Part shown: positions 1 through 7,817 of the stretch, in pieces | Layout of the letters: the number at the start of each line of letters is the position of its first letter | How positions within the stretch are numbered: the first letter of the stretch is position 1 | Source: DAIDKA01 sp049792815 | GTDB taxonomy: Bacteria > Pseudomonadota > Gammaproteobacteria > Steroidobacterales > Steroidobacteraceae | Assembly: GCA_049792815.1 (NCBI GenBank) | Contig: JBARBG010000169.1 | Span: 1 to 39,810 of the forward strand | Length of the DNA stretch: 39,810 nt | Reading direction: 5' to 3' | Position numbers and translations under genes: made by a program | Notes under the pieces: model-generated | What the model saw: only the letters and a program-made list of their open reading frames with translations | Told to the model about the DNA's origin: nothing | Databases searched by the model: none

Positions 1-1814
1 GCGTCCCGGTCGCCACCGTGACGTTCGCCGCCACGGGCCTCGGTACGCGCGGGCTGTGTTTCAGCGGGAGCCTGTGCACTGGGCGCCGGGGCACCACCGA
101 ACAGTGCGCGCAGCAGGCGCGTGAACAGGCCCGGCTGCGGTGGCGCAGGGGCGACCGGAGCCGGAGTCGGAGCCGGTGCCGGTACCGGCACGTGCACGAT
201 GATGGGCGCCGCCGTCGTCGGCAACAGGGTCGCCACGGCGGGCACTTCGGACTGCGGCTTCTTTTCGCTCAGTGCCGGGTCGGCCACTTCGGCGGCCACC
301 GGCATCAGGTAGCTCAGCTGCTTGTTCTCGGGCAACTCCATCTCGTCATCGCGCACGCGCCTGATGGTGTACTCGGGAGTCTGCATATGCAGGTTCGGGA
401 CGATCACCAGATCGACATCGCTCTTGTCTTCCAGCTCCCGCATCCATTCGCGCTTCTCGTTGATTAGGTAGGTGGCCACGTCCACCGGAACCTGGGCGAC
501 GACGCGCACCGTGCGGTCCTTGCGCAGTTCCTCGCCGATCAGCCGCAGGATCGACAGGGCCATGGACTCGATGCTGCGGATGCTGCCGATGCCCACGCAG
601 CGCGGGCAAACGATGTGGCTGGATTCCCCGAGCGAGGGGCGCAGGCGCTGTCGTGACATTTCCAGCAGGCCAAAGCGCGACAGGCGGCCGATCTGGATGC
701 GCGCGCGGTCCATCTTCATCGCATCACGCAGCCTATCCTCGACGTCGCGCTGGTTCTTCGTCGATTCCATGTCGATGAAATCGATGACGATCAGGCCGCC
801 GATGTCACGGATACGCAGCTGGCGGGCGATTTCATCGGCCGCCTCCAGGTTGGTGTTGAGCGCCGTGGCTTCGATGTCCGAGCCGCGGGTCGCGCGGGCC
901 GAGTTGATGTCGATGGAGACCAGGGCCTCGGTGTAATCGACCACGATACTGCCGCCCGAGGGCAGCGAGACCTTGTGCGCATAGGCGGACTCGATCTGGC
1001 TTTCGATCTGGAAGCGGGTGAACAGGGCAATGTCGTCGGTGTAATGCTTCAGACGCCGCTGTGCGTCGGTCGGCATGAAGCGCTGCATGTACTCCTGGGC
1101 CTTGCCAAAGGCGGCATCGTCGTCGACCAGGACCTCGCCGACATCATCGGAGAGGTAGTCGCGCATGGCGCGGGTGACCGCGTCACTTTCCCGGTACACC
1201 AGGAAGGGCGCGGCGCGATCCTTTTCGGCGGCAGCGATCTGCTCCCACTGCGTGCGCAGGTTGTCGAGGTCCCACTGCAGCTCTTCGACATTGCGGCCCA
1301 CACCGGCGGTACGGATGATGGCGCCCATGCCGTCGGGGATCTGCAGCTGGCTCATGGCCTCGCGCATCTGATCGCGGTCCTCGCCTTCGATGCGGCGCGA
1401 CACGCCTCCGGCGCGGGGGTTGTTCGGCATCAGGACCTGGAAGCGACCCGCAAGACTGATGAAGGTCGTCAGGGCGGCGCCCTTGTTGCCGCGCTCCTCC
1501 TTTTCGACCTGAACCATGACCTCCTGGCCCTCGCTGAGGAGTTCCCGGATGTTCATGCGGCCACTTGGGGGATTGCCACGGAAGTAGTCGCGTGACACTT
1601 CCTTCAGCGGCAGAAAGCCGTGGCGCTGGGCGCCGTAGTCGACAAAGCAGGCCTCGAGCGAAGGCTCGACCCGCGCGATTTTGCCTTTATAGATGTTGGC
1701 TTTTTTCTGTTCCTTGGACTGTAGCTCAATACTCAGGTCATAAAGCTTCTGACCATCAACCAGAGCGACCCGCAGCTCTTCCTGTTGAGTGGCGTTGACT
1801 AGCATTCTCTTCAT
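1..1814 (-). CDS. rne: Ribonuclease E, N-terminal 604 residues (3' end outside window)
   Basis: This is the essential endoribonuclease that starts mRNA decay and processes rRNA and tRNA precursors at the inner membrane. The start MKRMLVNATQQEELRVALVDG is typical of RNase E and follows AAGG with 6-nt spacing. The S1 domain and catalytic core are present, with the metal-binding aspartates in SIDIN and VIDFIDM. The zinc-link CPRCVGIG lies near residues 400-405, matching Cys404/Cys407 of E. coli. After a Pro/Ala-rich stretch, GLFTRLLRALFGGA (about residues 560-574) looks like the amphipathic membrane-targeting helix (segment A). The arginine-rich degradosome scaffold should follow but runs off the window. 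Divergent rluC is its usual neighbour. Confidence 0.97.
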   Translation of the reverse strand, partial: MKRMLVNATQQEELRVALVDGQKLYDLSIELQSKEQKKANIYKGKIARVEPSLEACFVDYGAQRHGFLPLKEVSRDYFRGNPPSGRMNIRELLSEGQEVMVQVEKEERGNKGAALTTFISLAGRFQVLMPNNPRAGGVSRRIEGEDRDQMREAMSQLQIPDGMGAIIRTAGVGRNVEELQWDLDNLRTQWEQIAAAEKDRAAPFLVYRESDAVTRAMRDYLSDDVGEVLVDDDAAFGKAQEYMQRFMPTDAQRRLKHYTDDIALFTRFQIESQIESAYAHKVSLPSGGSIVVDYTEALVSIDINSARATRGSDIEATALNTNLEAADEIARQLRIRDIGGLIVIDFIDMESTKNQRDVEDRLRDAMKMDRARIQIGRLSRFGLLEMSRQRLRPSLGESSHIVCPRCVGIGSIRSIESMALSILRLIGEELRKDRTVRVVAQVPVDVATYLINEKREWMRELEDKSDVDLVIVPNLHMQTPEYTIRRVRDDEMELPENKQLSYLMPVAAEVADPALSEKKPQSEVPAVATLLPTTAAPIIVHVPVPAPAPTPAPVAPAPPQPGLFTRLLRALFGGAPAPSAQAPAETQPARTEARGGERHGGDRD

Positions 1815-2184
1815 GTTCGGCCTTAACCCAGCAAAGTGGGGCCGACAAGCAAACGACGGGAGGCCACATGAGTGCATGCGGCACGACATAAAAGGATAGG
1901 GGTGATCGAGTCTCGCTCTTCATGAGGACCCGCCCACGAAAGGGTGGTTGCCTAAAACCTTTTGTAGCTCTACCGACGGCGCGCCCGGAGTCGTTGTTGA
2001 AAGACTTCAATCGGGTGCAGCAATCTTGTCGGCCCAACGCGATGGCCTCGATTTCGAGGACCAACTAAAGACCTCCCGCGAACGGAAGGCCGGTAACATG
2101 CGCACAGCCATGCCGCGCGCCTGTGGCTGTCCTTTTCTGTTGGACAGCTTCGGGAGTATAGCGCCGAGACCATTGTAAAAACAA
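1815..2184 (-). promoter_or_regulatory. rne promoter and long 5' leader
   Basis: This gene-free stretch carries the rne promoter and leader. On the minus strand TTGTTT (2184-2179), an 18-bp spacer and TATACT (2160-2155) predict a start near 2148, giving a leader of about 334 nt, close to the long autoregulatory leader known for E. coli rne. The predicted transcript begins directly with a perfect 7-bp hairpin (GCTGTCC/GGACAGC, 2148-2126). A second small hairpin, CCTCG/CGAGG, lies at 2046-2059. Short open frames here show no family signature and were not called. RNase E autoregulation through this leader is inferred from the family; only promoter and hairpins are seen. Confidence 0.55.
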
Positions 2185-2206
2185 TATCTTACGATTGAGG
2201 TGGAAG

Positions 2207-3205
2207 TTGTCTGAGCAGCCGGAAGGGCAGGTGCGGGAAGGGGTGCGTCACGTCGCCGTCAGCGAGGACCAGGCAGGCGTCCGGCTGGATAACTTCCTGA
2301 CCAAGCTGCTCGGCGGCGTGCCCCGCAGCCGGGTTTTCCGCATTGTGCGCCGCGGCGAAGTGCGGGTGAACGGCAAGCGAGCCGGCCCTGAAACCCGCCT
2401 GCAGGCCGGCGATTCAGTACGCGTACCCCCGGTCAATGTGCCGGCGCCGGATGCCCCGCCGCCCGTGGCCCGGGTACCACGCACCCTCATCGAAACCGTG
2501 CGCGCGGCCATCATCACCGAAAACGACCGCCTGATTGTCGTGAACAAGCCGGCCGGCATTGCCGTGCACGGGGGCAGCGGGCTGAGCTTCGGCATCATCG
2601 AGGCTTTGCGCGCTGCGCGGCCCGGGGAAACGCTGGAGCTGGTCCACAGATTGGACCGTGACACCAGTGGCTGCCTGCTCATTGCGCGCAAGCCCGCGGC
2701 GCTGCGGGTGTTGCACGCGCTGATGCGTGATGGCGAGGTTGATAAAGGGTACTTGGCGCTGGTCAAGGGGTCGTGGGACCTGGGCAAGAAACGGATCGAT
2801 GTCCCGTTGAACACCGAAGGCCGCGTCGGCGGGGAGCGTACGGTGCGGGTTCAGGCGGGCGGCAAGAGCGCCGTCAGCACCTTCAGTCCGGTGCAGTTCT
2901 TCCGCAATGTGGCTTCAATGGTCGAAGTGGACCTGGATACCGGGCGCACGCATCAGATTCGTGTACATGCGGCGCATGTGGGTCATCCGGTAGCCGGCGA
3001 TGACAAATACGGAGACCGGGACTTCAACGCCCGCATGCGCGAGCAGGGCCTCACGCGCATGTTCCTGCACTCGCATCGCATCTCTTTTGACTGGCCCAAT
3101 GGCGGGGATTTCAGCGCGAGTGCGCCGCTGCCTGCGGACCTGGCAGCCGTACTGGATGCGGTGGCTGAGTCCACGCGCGACAAAAGCTCGCGGCGCCGGC
3201 GCTGA
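2207..3205 (+). CDS. rluC: 23S rRNA pseudouridine synthase RluC
   Basis: RluC converts specific uridines of 23S rRNA to pseudouridine (positions 955/2504/2580 in E. coli). An N-terminal S4 RNA-binding domain (RLDNFLTKLLGGVPRSRVFR, then VRVNGKR) is followed by the RluA-family catalytic domain with HRLDRDTSGCLL. The catalytic Asp is about residue 150. GRTHQIRVH, another family signature, lies in the C-terminal half. I chose the TTG at 2207 because GAGG lies 6 nt upstream. An in-frame TTG at 2195 has no ribosome-binding site and overlaps that GAGG. Divergence from rne is the standard gammaproteobacterial arrangement, which favours RluC over RluD. Confidence 0.93.
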   Translation: MSEQPEGQVREGVRHVAVSEDQAGVRLDNFLTKLLGGVPRSRVFRIVRRGEVRVNGKRAGPETRLQAGDSVRVPPVNVPAPDAPPPVARVPRTLIETVRAAIITENDRLIVVNKPAGIAVHGGSGLSFGIIEALRAARPGETLELVHRLDRDTSGCLLIARKPAALRVLHALMRDGEVDKGYLALVKGSWDLGKKRIDVPLNTEGRVGGERTVRVQAGGKSAVSTFSPVQFFRNVASMVEVDLDTGRTHQIRVHAAHVGHPVAGDDKYGDRDFNARMREQGLTRMFLHSHRISFDWPNGGDFSASAPLPADLAAVLDAVAESTRDKSSRRRR

Positions 3206-3211
3206 GGTCGG

Positions 3212-3799
3212 TCAGAACAGCGAATAGCCGGCCCGGCGCAAGGCGCCTGCCAGCCAGATCAGCGGCAGACCCACCAGGGCGGTGGGGTCCTCGGACTCAA
3301 TCCGCGAGAACAGGGCTATTCCGAGGCCCTCGGACTTGAAGCTGCCGGCGCAGTTCAGCGGCTGCTCCCGGGCGACGTAATTCTCGATCTCCACTGCGGT
3401 GAGGTCACGCACGGCAACCGTGACCGTCTCGAGGTGATTTACACTGAAGCCGGTGTTGTGCCAGCGCACCGCACACGCGGTGTGAAAACGCGCCAGGGAT
3501 CCGGCGAGGTGCTTGAGCTGCTGCTGGGCCCGCTCGACGGTTCCGGGCTTGTCCAGAATCACCCCGCCGACGGCCGCGACCTGGTCGCTGCCGATGACCA
3601 CCGCGCCGGGATGCCGCAGGGACACGGCCTCGGCCTTGGCCGCCGCCAGCCGCAACGCCCGCTCGGTGGGCGGTTCGCCCTGCAGGTGCGCTTCATCGAC
3701 GTCAGGCGCCTCCACGGTAAAGGCCAGGCCCAAGCGCTCCAGGAGCTCGCGCCGGAAGACTGATGTGGAGGCCAGGATCAAGGGTGGGGGAGCGCTCAA
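3212..3799 (-). CDS. yceF: Maf-like nucleotide pyrophosphatase, YceF type (7-methyl-GTP pyrophosphatase)
   Basis: Maf proteins hydrolyse non-canonical nucleoside triphosphates to monophosphates; the YceF branch prefers 7-methyl-GTP. The N-terminal LILASTSVFRRELLERLG loop binds the substrate phosphates, and IGSDQVA carries the catalytic Asp. ILDKPGT and SFKSEGLGIALF further support YceF over YhdE. The 195-residue length is normal. It is convergent with rluC (6-bp gap) and divergent from yceD. A yceF-yceD-rpmF neighbourhood is common in the group, although here yceF is on the opposite strand. It begins with ATG at 3799. Confidence 0.92.
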   Translation of the reverse strand: MSAPPPLILASTSVFRRELLERLGLAFTVEAPDVDEAHLQGEPPTERALRLAAAKAEAVSLRHPGAVVIGSDQVAAVGGVILDKPGTVERAQQQLKHLAGSLARFHTACAVRWHNTGFSVNHLETVTVAVRDLTAVEIENYVAREQPLNCAGSFKSEGLGIALFSRIESEDPTALVGLPLIWLAGALRRAGYSLF

Positions 3800-3861
3800 A
3801 TGACCCCGCTGCTACGTGAAACGGATTGCTGAAACAAGGGTTTGCGCCCGCACAAGTGATT

Positions 3862-3890
3862 TTGACTTGGGGGGGCTCGCTACCTATGAT
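3862..3890 (+). promoter_or_regulatory. Promoter of yceD-rpmF-fabH
   Basis: TTGACT (3862-3867), a 17-bp spacer and TATGAT (3885-3890) form a near-consensus sigma-70 promoter. The predicted start is near 3897, only about 3 nt before the ATG at 3900, so the mRNA would be almost leaderless for yceD. Confidence 0.7.
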
Positions 3891-3899
3891 ACGCGCCCC

Positions 3900-4391
3900 A
3901 TGTCAGAGGGCTGGTCGAAGTTGCTCGATGTCGGCCCCTTGGCCGATGGTCGCGCGCACATCGATTTTTCCATCCCGCTCAAGGAGTTCCCGCGGGTGCT
4001 GCCGTTGCTGGCGGCGTCAGAAGGCGAAGCGCGGGGCCGGGTGGATTTCAGCCGCGAGGACAAGATTGCGGTGGCCCAGGTCACAATTGCCGCCGAGGTG
4101 ACCCTGCTGTGCCAGCGGTGCCTGGCGCCGCTTAAGTGGCCGGTGAACAGCGTCGGACGCGCGGCACTGGTGGCAACGGCCGCCGAGGGTGAGCGGGTGC
4201 CGGAACAGCTTGAGACCGTGCTGGCCCCTGAGCACCGGATCAGCACCCGGGATCTGGTGGAGGAAGAGTTGCTGCTGGCGCTGCCACTGGTGCCGCGCCA
4301 CGAGGATGATGGATGCGCCGGCGATCGCGCCGCTGCAGAGGAAGTGCACCGGCCTTTTGCCCAGCTCAGTGAGCTGTTCAAACGCCAGTAG
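3900..4391 (+). CDS. yceD: YceD family (DUF177) 23S rRNA accumulation protein
   Basis: YceD is a small conserved protein needed for normal 23S rRNA accumulation and is nearly always encoded beside rpmF. The hallmark is the CQRCL motif within LLCQRCLAPLKW, followed by an acidic tail ending in FAQLSELFKRQ. The frame stays open upstream to 3816, but the ATG at 3900 gives the usual N-terminus (MSEGWSKLL) and length (163 aa). A strong promoter ends just before it. No Shine-Dalgarno fits this start, which agrees with leaderless initiation. rpmF follows 43 bp downstream. Confidence 0.9.
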   Translation: MSEGWSKLLDVGPLADGRAHIDFSIPLKEFPRVLPLLAASEGEARGRVDFSREDKIAVAQVTIAAEVTLLCQRCLAPLKWPVNSVGRAALVATAAEGERVPEQLETVLAPEHRISTRDLVEEELLLALPLVPRHEDDGCAGDRAAAEEVHRPFAQLSELFKRQ

Positions 4392-4434
4392 ATCGTTTTT
4401 TCGGTAACAGTTTTCGTATTCGGAGAAGATCGCA

Positions 4435-4629
4435 ATGGCCGTTCAGAAAAGCCGCAAGACACCGTCCAAGCGCGGTATGCACCGTTCGCACGACGGGTTG
4501 GCAAAGCCCGCCTTGTCCATCGATCCGCAGTCGGGTGAGACGCATCTGCGTCACTGCATCACTCCGGATGGTTTCTATCGCGGCAAGCGCGTGATCGAGA
4601 AGCCCGCCGACGCCGAAGGTCAGGAATAG
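4435..4629 (+). CDS. rpmF: 50S ribosomal protein L32
   Basis: L32 is a structural protein of the large ribosomal subunit. The 64-residue sequence begins MAVQKSRKTPSKRGMHRSHD, typical of the family, and continues with HCITPDGFYRGKRVI. A ribosome-binding site (GGAGAAG) precedes the ATG. It lies between yceD and fabH on the same strand and is probably cotranscribed with both. It is of the zinc-free kind: the paired cysteines of zinc-binding L32 forms are absent and only a single Cys is seen. Confidence 0.98.
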   Translation: MAVQKSRKTPSKRGMHRSHDGLAKPALSIDPQSGETHLRHCITPDGFYRGKRVIEKPADAEGQE

Positions 4630-4656
4630 TCCCCTCCAGCGCCGACAGGGGCGTTG

Positions 4657-5592
4657 ATGTATTCGCAAATCGCCGGCACGGGTAGTTTCCTGCCCGAAAA
4701 GGTCCTGACCAATCAGGACCTGGAACGGACGATGGATACCAGCGATGCCTGGATCCGCGAACGTACCGGCATCGTGCAGCGGCATATCGCCGCAGACTCC
4801 CAGAGCACTGTCGACCTGTCCGAGCCCGCAGCGCGCGCCGCCATCGCGGCCGCCGGCCTTGCGCCCGCGGACATCGACCTGATCGTGTTCGCGACCTCGA
4901 CGCCGGATCTTGTGTTTCCGAACTGCGGCGTGCTGCTGCAGGCGCGTCTGGGCTGCCCCGGCGGTGCGGCCTTCAGTCTCGAGGCAGCCTGCAGCGGCTT
5001 CGTTTATGCGCTCTCGGTCGCCGACAAGTTTGTCAGGGCCGGCGAGGCGCGCCACGCGCTGGTGGTCGGCGCTGAAACCTTTTCGCGCATTACCGATTGG
5101 AAGGACCGCGGCACGGCCGTACTGTTCGCCGATGGTGCCGGCGCGGTGGTGCTCAACGCGGCCGCCGAGCCGGGAATCCTCAGTACGCACCTGCACGCCG
5201 ATGGCGCCTACAAGGATCTGCTGTACTGTCCGGGCGGCGCGGCCGGTGCCATCCGCATGGCGGGCAGTGAAGTCTTCAAGATCGCGGTCCTCAATCTCGG
5301 CAAGGCCGTCGATGAAGCCCTTGCCGCGAACGGTCTGGATCGTTCCGATGTGGATTGGCTGGTGCCGCATCAGGCCAATGTGCGCATCATCCAGGCCACG
5401 GCGCGGCGGCTGGATCTGCCCATGGAGAAGGTGATCGTCACCGTGCAGGATCACGGCAATACCTCGGCCGCCTCCATTCCCCTGGCCCTTGATGTCGGCG
5501 TGCGCGATGGCCGCATCAAGCGCGGCGATCTGCTGCTGCTGGAGGCCTTCGGTGGCGGGTTTACCTGGGGTTCGGCGCTGATCCGCTACTGA
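4657..5592 (+). CDS. fabH: Beta-ketoacyl-ACP synthase III (FabH)
   Basis: FabH condenses acetyl-CoA with malonyl-ACP to start type II fatty acid synthesis. The Cys-His-Asn triad is visible: Cys112 in AACSGF, His238 in HQANVRI and Asn268 in DHGNTSAAS. The N-terminal SQIAGTGSFLPEK and the DTSDAWIRERTGI motif are also typical, as is the 311-residue length. I start at ATG 4657, preceded by AGGGG, rather than the adjacent in-frame TTG at 4654. It follows rpmF without plsX between them, and fabD/fabG/acpP do not follow; the next gene is on the opposite strand. Confidence 0.96.
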   Translation: MYSQIAGTGSFLPEKVLTNQDLERTMDTSDAWIRERTGIVQRHIAADSQSTVDLSEPAARAAIAAAGLAPADIDLIVFATSTPDLVFPNCGVLLQARLGCPGGAAFSLEAACSGFVYALSVADKFVRAGEARHALVVGAETFSRITDWKDRGTAVLFADGAGAVVLNAAAEPGILSTHLHADGAYKDLLYCPGGAAGAIRMAGSEVFKIAVLNLGKAVDEALAANGLDRSDVDWLVPHQANVRIIQATARRLDLPMEKVIVTVQDHGNTSAASIPLALDVGVRDGRIKRGDLLLLEAFGGGFTWGSALIRY

Positions 5593-5622
5593 AAAAGAAA
5601 CGCCGCGCACAGGCGCGGCGTT
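5591..5622 (-). terminator. Rho-independent terminator (second of two)
   Basis: AACGCCGCGC and GCGCGGCGTT form a perfect 10-bp stem with a 4-nt loop (5599-5622). On the minus strand it is followed by TCTTTTTC, so it terminates the lipoprotein gene. It begins immediately after the fabH stop and lacks a T-run on the plus strand. Confidence 0.85.
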
Positions 5623-5630
5623 GCTCACAG

Positions 5631-5654
5631 CAAAATCCGTCCGCGAACGGACGG
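5631..5654 (-). terminator. Hairpin terminator (first of two)
   Basis: On the minus strand CCGTCCG, loop TTCG and CGGACGG are followed by ATTTTG, 9 bp after the lipoprotein stop codon. The stem is a perfect 7 bp with a UUCG loop. The short T-run suggests a weak terminator or an mRNA 3'-end stabiliser ahead of the stronger hairpin. Confidence 0.6.
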
Positions 5655-5663
5655 ACCGGATGC

Positions 5664-5978
5664 TTACTTGGAGATTGAGCGCTTGAACATGCGATCGATC
5701 TTCTCGTTGGTCGCGTCGACCGCGGCCTGTGCAGCCTGGGCAGCAGCCAGAGCCTGGTTCGCCGTGCTCTGGGCACCGGCGGCGGCAGTGTTGGCAGCCG
5801 CAGCCTGCGAGGACGCCTGGGCGGCGGCAGAGTTGGCACCCTGCACTTCAGACTGCAGCTTTGAAACCTGAGACTTCAGGTCATCAACCTGCGCCTGCAG
5901 CGGCTTCAGGTCCGTGCAGCCAGCCAGGGCAATAACGGCGGCAACAGCGGCCGCCTTAAAAATCATCGTGCTCTTCAT
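5664..5978 (-). CDS. Lpp/OprI-type alanine-zipper lipoprotein
   Basis: This is a small outer-membrane lipoprotein of 104 residues. The N-terminus MKSTMIFKAAAVAAVIALAGC is a lipoprotein signal with lipobox LAGC. The mature part has heptad repeats (LKPLQAQVDDLKSQVSKLQ) running into a long Ala-rich zipper, as in OprI and related proteins. It ends in Lys (RSISK), the residue through which Lpp is linked to peptidoglycan; linkage here is inference. The frame is open upstream to 6047, but ATG 5978 has GGGG upstream and gives the signal peptide directly. Two terminators follow, as expected for an abundant short transcript. Confidence 0.88.
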   Translation of the reverse strand: MKSTMIFKAAAVAAVIALAGCTDLKPLQAQVDDLKSQVSKLQSEVQGANSAAAQASSQAAAANTAAAGAQSTANQALAAAQAAQAAVDATNEKIDRMFKRSISK

Positions 5979-6203
5979 ATTGAAAATCCCCTTCTGGGTG
6001 GTAAACGGGAGCCCTAAATACGTGATAGGACAATGCGAACTTCGCAAGCGGCGGCAATGGCATCAAATTTGGCCAAGGAATGCAACTACTTAAAGACTAA
6101 TTAAAGCGTAGGACGCTGCCCTGTGTCGGTGCGCGCCGACAATTTGAAAGGGCGATGACCTGCTGCATCGGCTGATGCGTAACACTTTATTAAGTTTATG
6201 CAA

Positions 6204-7817
6204 TTAAATGTTCCCCGAGCGATGGTCTTTGATGATCTCGCGCGCCGCATTGTGACCCGGTACGGCGGTCACACCACCGCCCGGATGAGTGCCGGAACCA
6301 CACATATAGAGTCTACGCAGGGGCGTCCGATAGTTGCCAAACCCTAACAATGGCCGCGCGGCCCAAATCTGATCAAGGCCCAGGGCGCCATGAAAGATGT
6401 CCCCGCCCAGCAATCCGAAGCGTTGCTCCAGGTCCAAAGGTGACAGCGCCAGCCGCCCGACGATGCTGCGGCGAAAATTGGGCGCATACGCGCTGACGGT
6501 ATCGATGACCCGGTCCGCTGCCGCATCGCGTTCGCGCTCCCAGGAGCGACCATCGGGCAGCTGATAGCGGAAATGCTGGCAGAACAGGCTCGCCACGTGG
6601 GCGCCAGGAGGCGCCAGGGAATCATCAATGGTGCTGGGGATGAGCATTTCCACTATGGGTGCCCGTGAGATGCCCTGCGCACGGGCGCTCAAATAGGCCT
6701 GGTCCATGTAATCCAGTGACGGCGCCATGATGATCCCGGCGCCCAGGTGTGCACCGGAGCTGGGCATGCCCTCAAAATGGGGCAGTTCGGAAAGCGCGAC
6801 GTTCATGCGGAAAGTCGCTGATTCGCAGCGATATCTTTGAATTCGTGAGCGGAATTGCTTCGGCAGCAGCTGCGCATCGAGCAAACGGGTAAACAGCAGC
6901 CGCGGATTGATGTTTGCGGCGATGCGGGTGGCGCGTATTTCGCGTCCATCCGCCAGCAGCAAACCGCTGGCGCAAGCCGGGCCGTCACCCTTTGAATGGC
7001 TGGCGCGAACCTGCGCCACGGCACTGTCGAGGTGAATATCCACGCCCAGGCGGGTGGCTTCCTTGGCCATGGCCTGCGTGATCGAGCCCATGCCGCCGAT
7101 GGCGTGGCCCCAGACGCCGGTCTTGCCATTGGTTTCGCCAAAGGCATGATGCAGCAGCACATAGCCGCTGCCCGGGGCATAGGGGCTTTGAAACGCGCCG
7201 ACGACGGCATCGAATCCCAGCAGGGCCTTGATGGCATCACTTTCAAACCAACCATCCAGAAGCTCCCCGGCGCTGCGCGTGAACAGTTCATGCACTGCGC
7301 TTTGCGCGTCGGCGGGAAGCTTTCTGAAAGAATTACCGAGGCTCAGCAGGCCCAGCAGATCGCGCGTGCGGCGCAGGTTGGCCGGGGGTGTGCGCAGCAG
7401 CAGATCGCGCACGAAGGCCACCACACCCGCCAGCATCCGGTAGTAGTCCGCCAGGCGGTCGGCATCCTTGGGGCAGAAGGCCGTGAGTGCCGCGCGTGTA
7501 TCGGCGCTGCTTGGCCCGACGCAGAAGTTGCCGCGCTGCGCGCCCCCCAAGGGCAGGAAATTCTGCATCGGCCGTTCAATGATCCGCAGCCCATGCTCCT
7601 TCAAGCGCAGGTCGCGGATCACCTGCTGATGCAGCAGGCTCACCGTGTAGCTGGCGGTGGAGTTGCGAAAGCCGGGATGGAACTCCTCCGTGACTGCGGC
7701 ACCGCCGGCGATGTTGCGGCTCTCAAAGACGCCCACCGAAAGGCCGCTGCGCGCCAGGTAACAGGCGCAGCTCAAACCGTTGTGGCCCGCGCCGATGATG
7801 GCCACGTCGTAGTTCAC
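6204..7817 (-). CDS. FAD-dependent oxidoreductase, PYROXD2/phytoene-dehydrogenase-like
   Basis: This is a putative FAD/NAD(P)-binding oxidoreductase of 537 residues. The N-terminus YDVAIIGAGHNGLSCACYLA is a Rossmann dinucleotide fold, with the acidic residue in VGVFESR following. The C-terminus carries LYMCGSGTHPGGGV and PGHNAAREI, the second FAD-contact region of the COG1233 phytoene desaturase-like family. DIFHGALGLDQIWAARP is typical of the PYROXD2 branch. The GTG start at 7817 overlaps the uxaC stop as GTGA, implying translational coupling; residues upstream in the open frame belong to uxaC in another frame. Its substrate is unknown, and there are no carotenoid genes nearby. It is the last gene of the manD-uxaC operon. 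Confidence 0.82.
   Translation of the reverse strand: MNYDVAIIGAGHNGLSCACYLARSGLSVGVFESRNIAGGAAVTEEFHPGFRNSTASYTVSLLHQQVIRDLRLKEHGLRIIERPMQNFLPLGGAQRGNFCVGPSSADTRAALTAFCPKDADRLADYYRMLAGVVAFVRDLLLRTPPANLRRTRDLLGLLSLGNSFRKLPADAQSAVHELFTRSAGELLDGWFESDAIKALLGFDAVVGAFQSPYAPGSGYVLLHHAFGETNGKTGVWGHAIGGMGSITQAMAKEATRLGVDIHLDSAVAQVRASHSKGDGPACASGLLLADGREIRATRIAANINPRLLFTRLLDAQLLPKQFRSRIQRYRCESATFRMNVALSELPHFEGMPSSGAHLGAGIIMAPSLDYMDQAYLSARAQGISRAPIVEMLIPSTIDDSLAPPGAHVASLFCQHFRYQLPDGRSWERERDAAADRVIDTVSAYAPNFRRSIVGRLALSPLDLEQRFGLLGGDIFHGALGLDQIWAARPLLGFGNYRTPLRRLYMCGSGTHPGGGVTAVPGHNAAREIIKDHRSGNI

Noticed and set aside
1756..2178. Short open frames in the rne leader
   Set aside because: No ribosome-binding site or homology is seen; they fit a structured leader.
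4378..5628. 416-residue frame antisense to rpmF/fabH
   Set aside because: It covers two certain genes and shows no family signature.
6164..6177. GCATC-GATGC hairpin downstream of the flavoenzyme gene
   Set aside because: Only five base pairs and no T-run, too weak to call a terminator.
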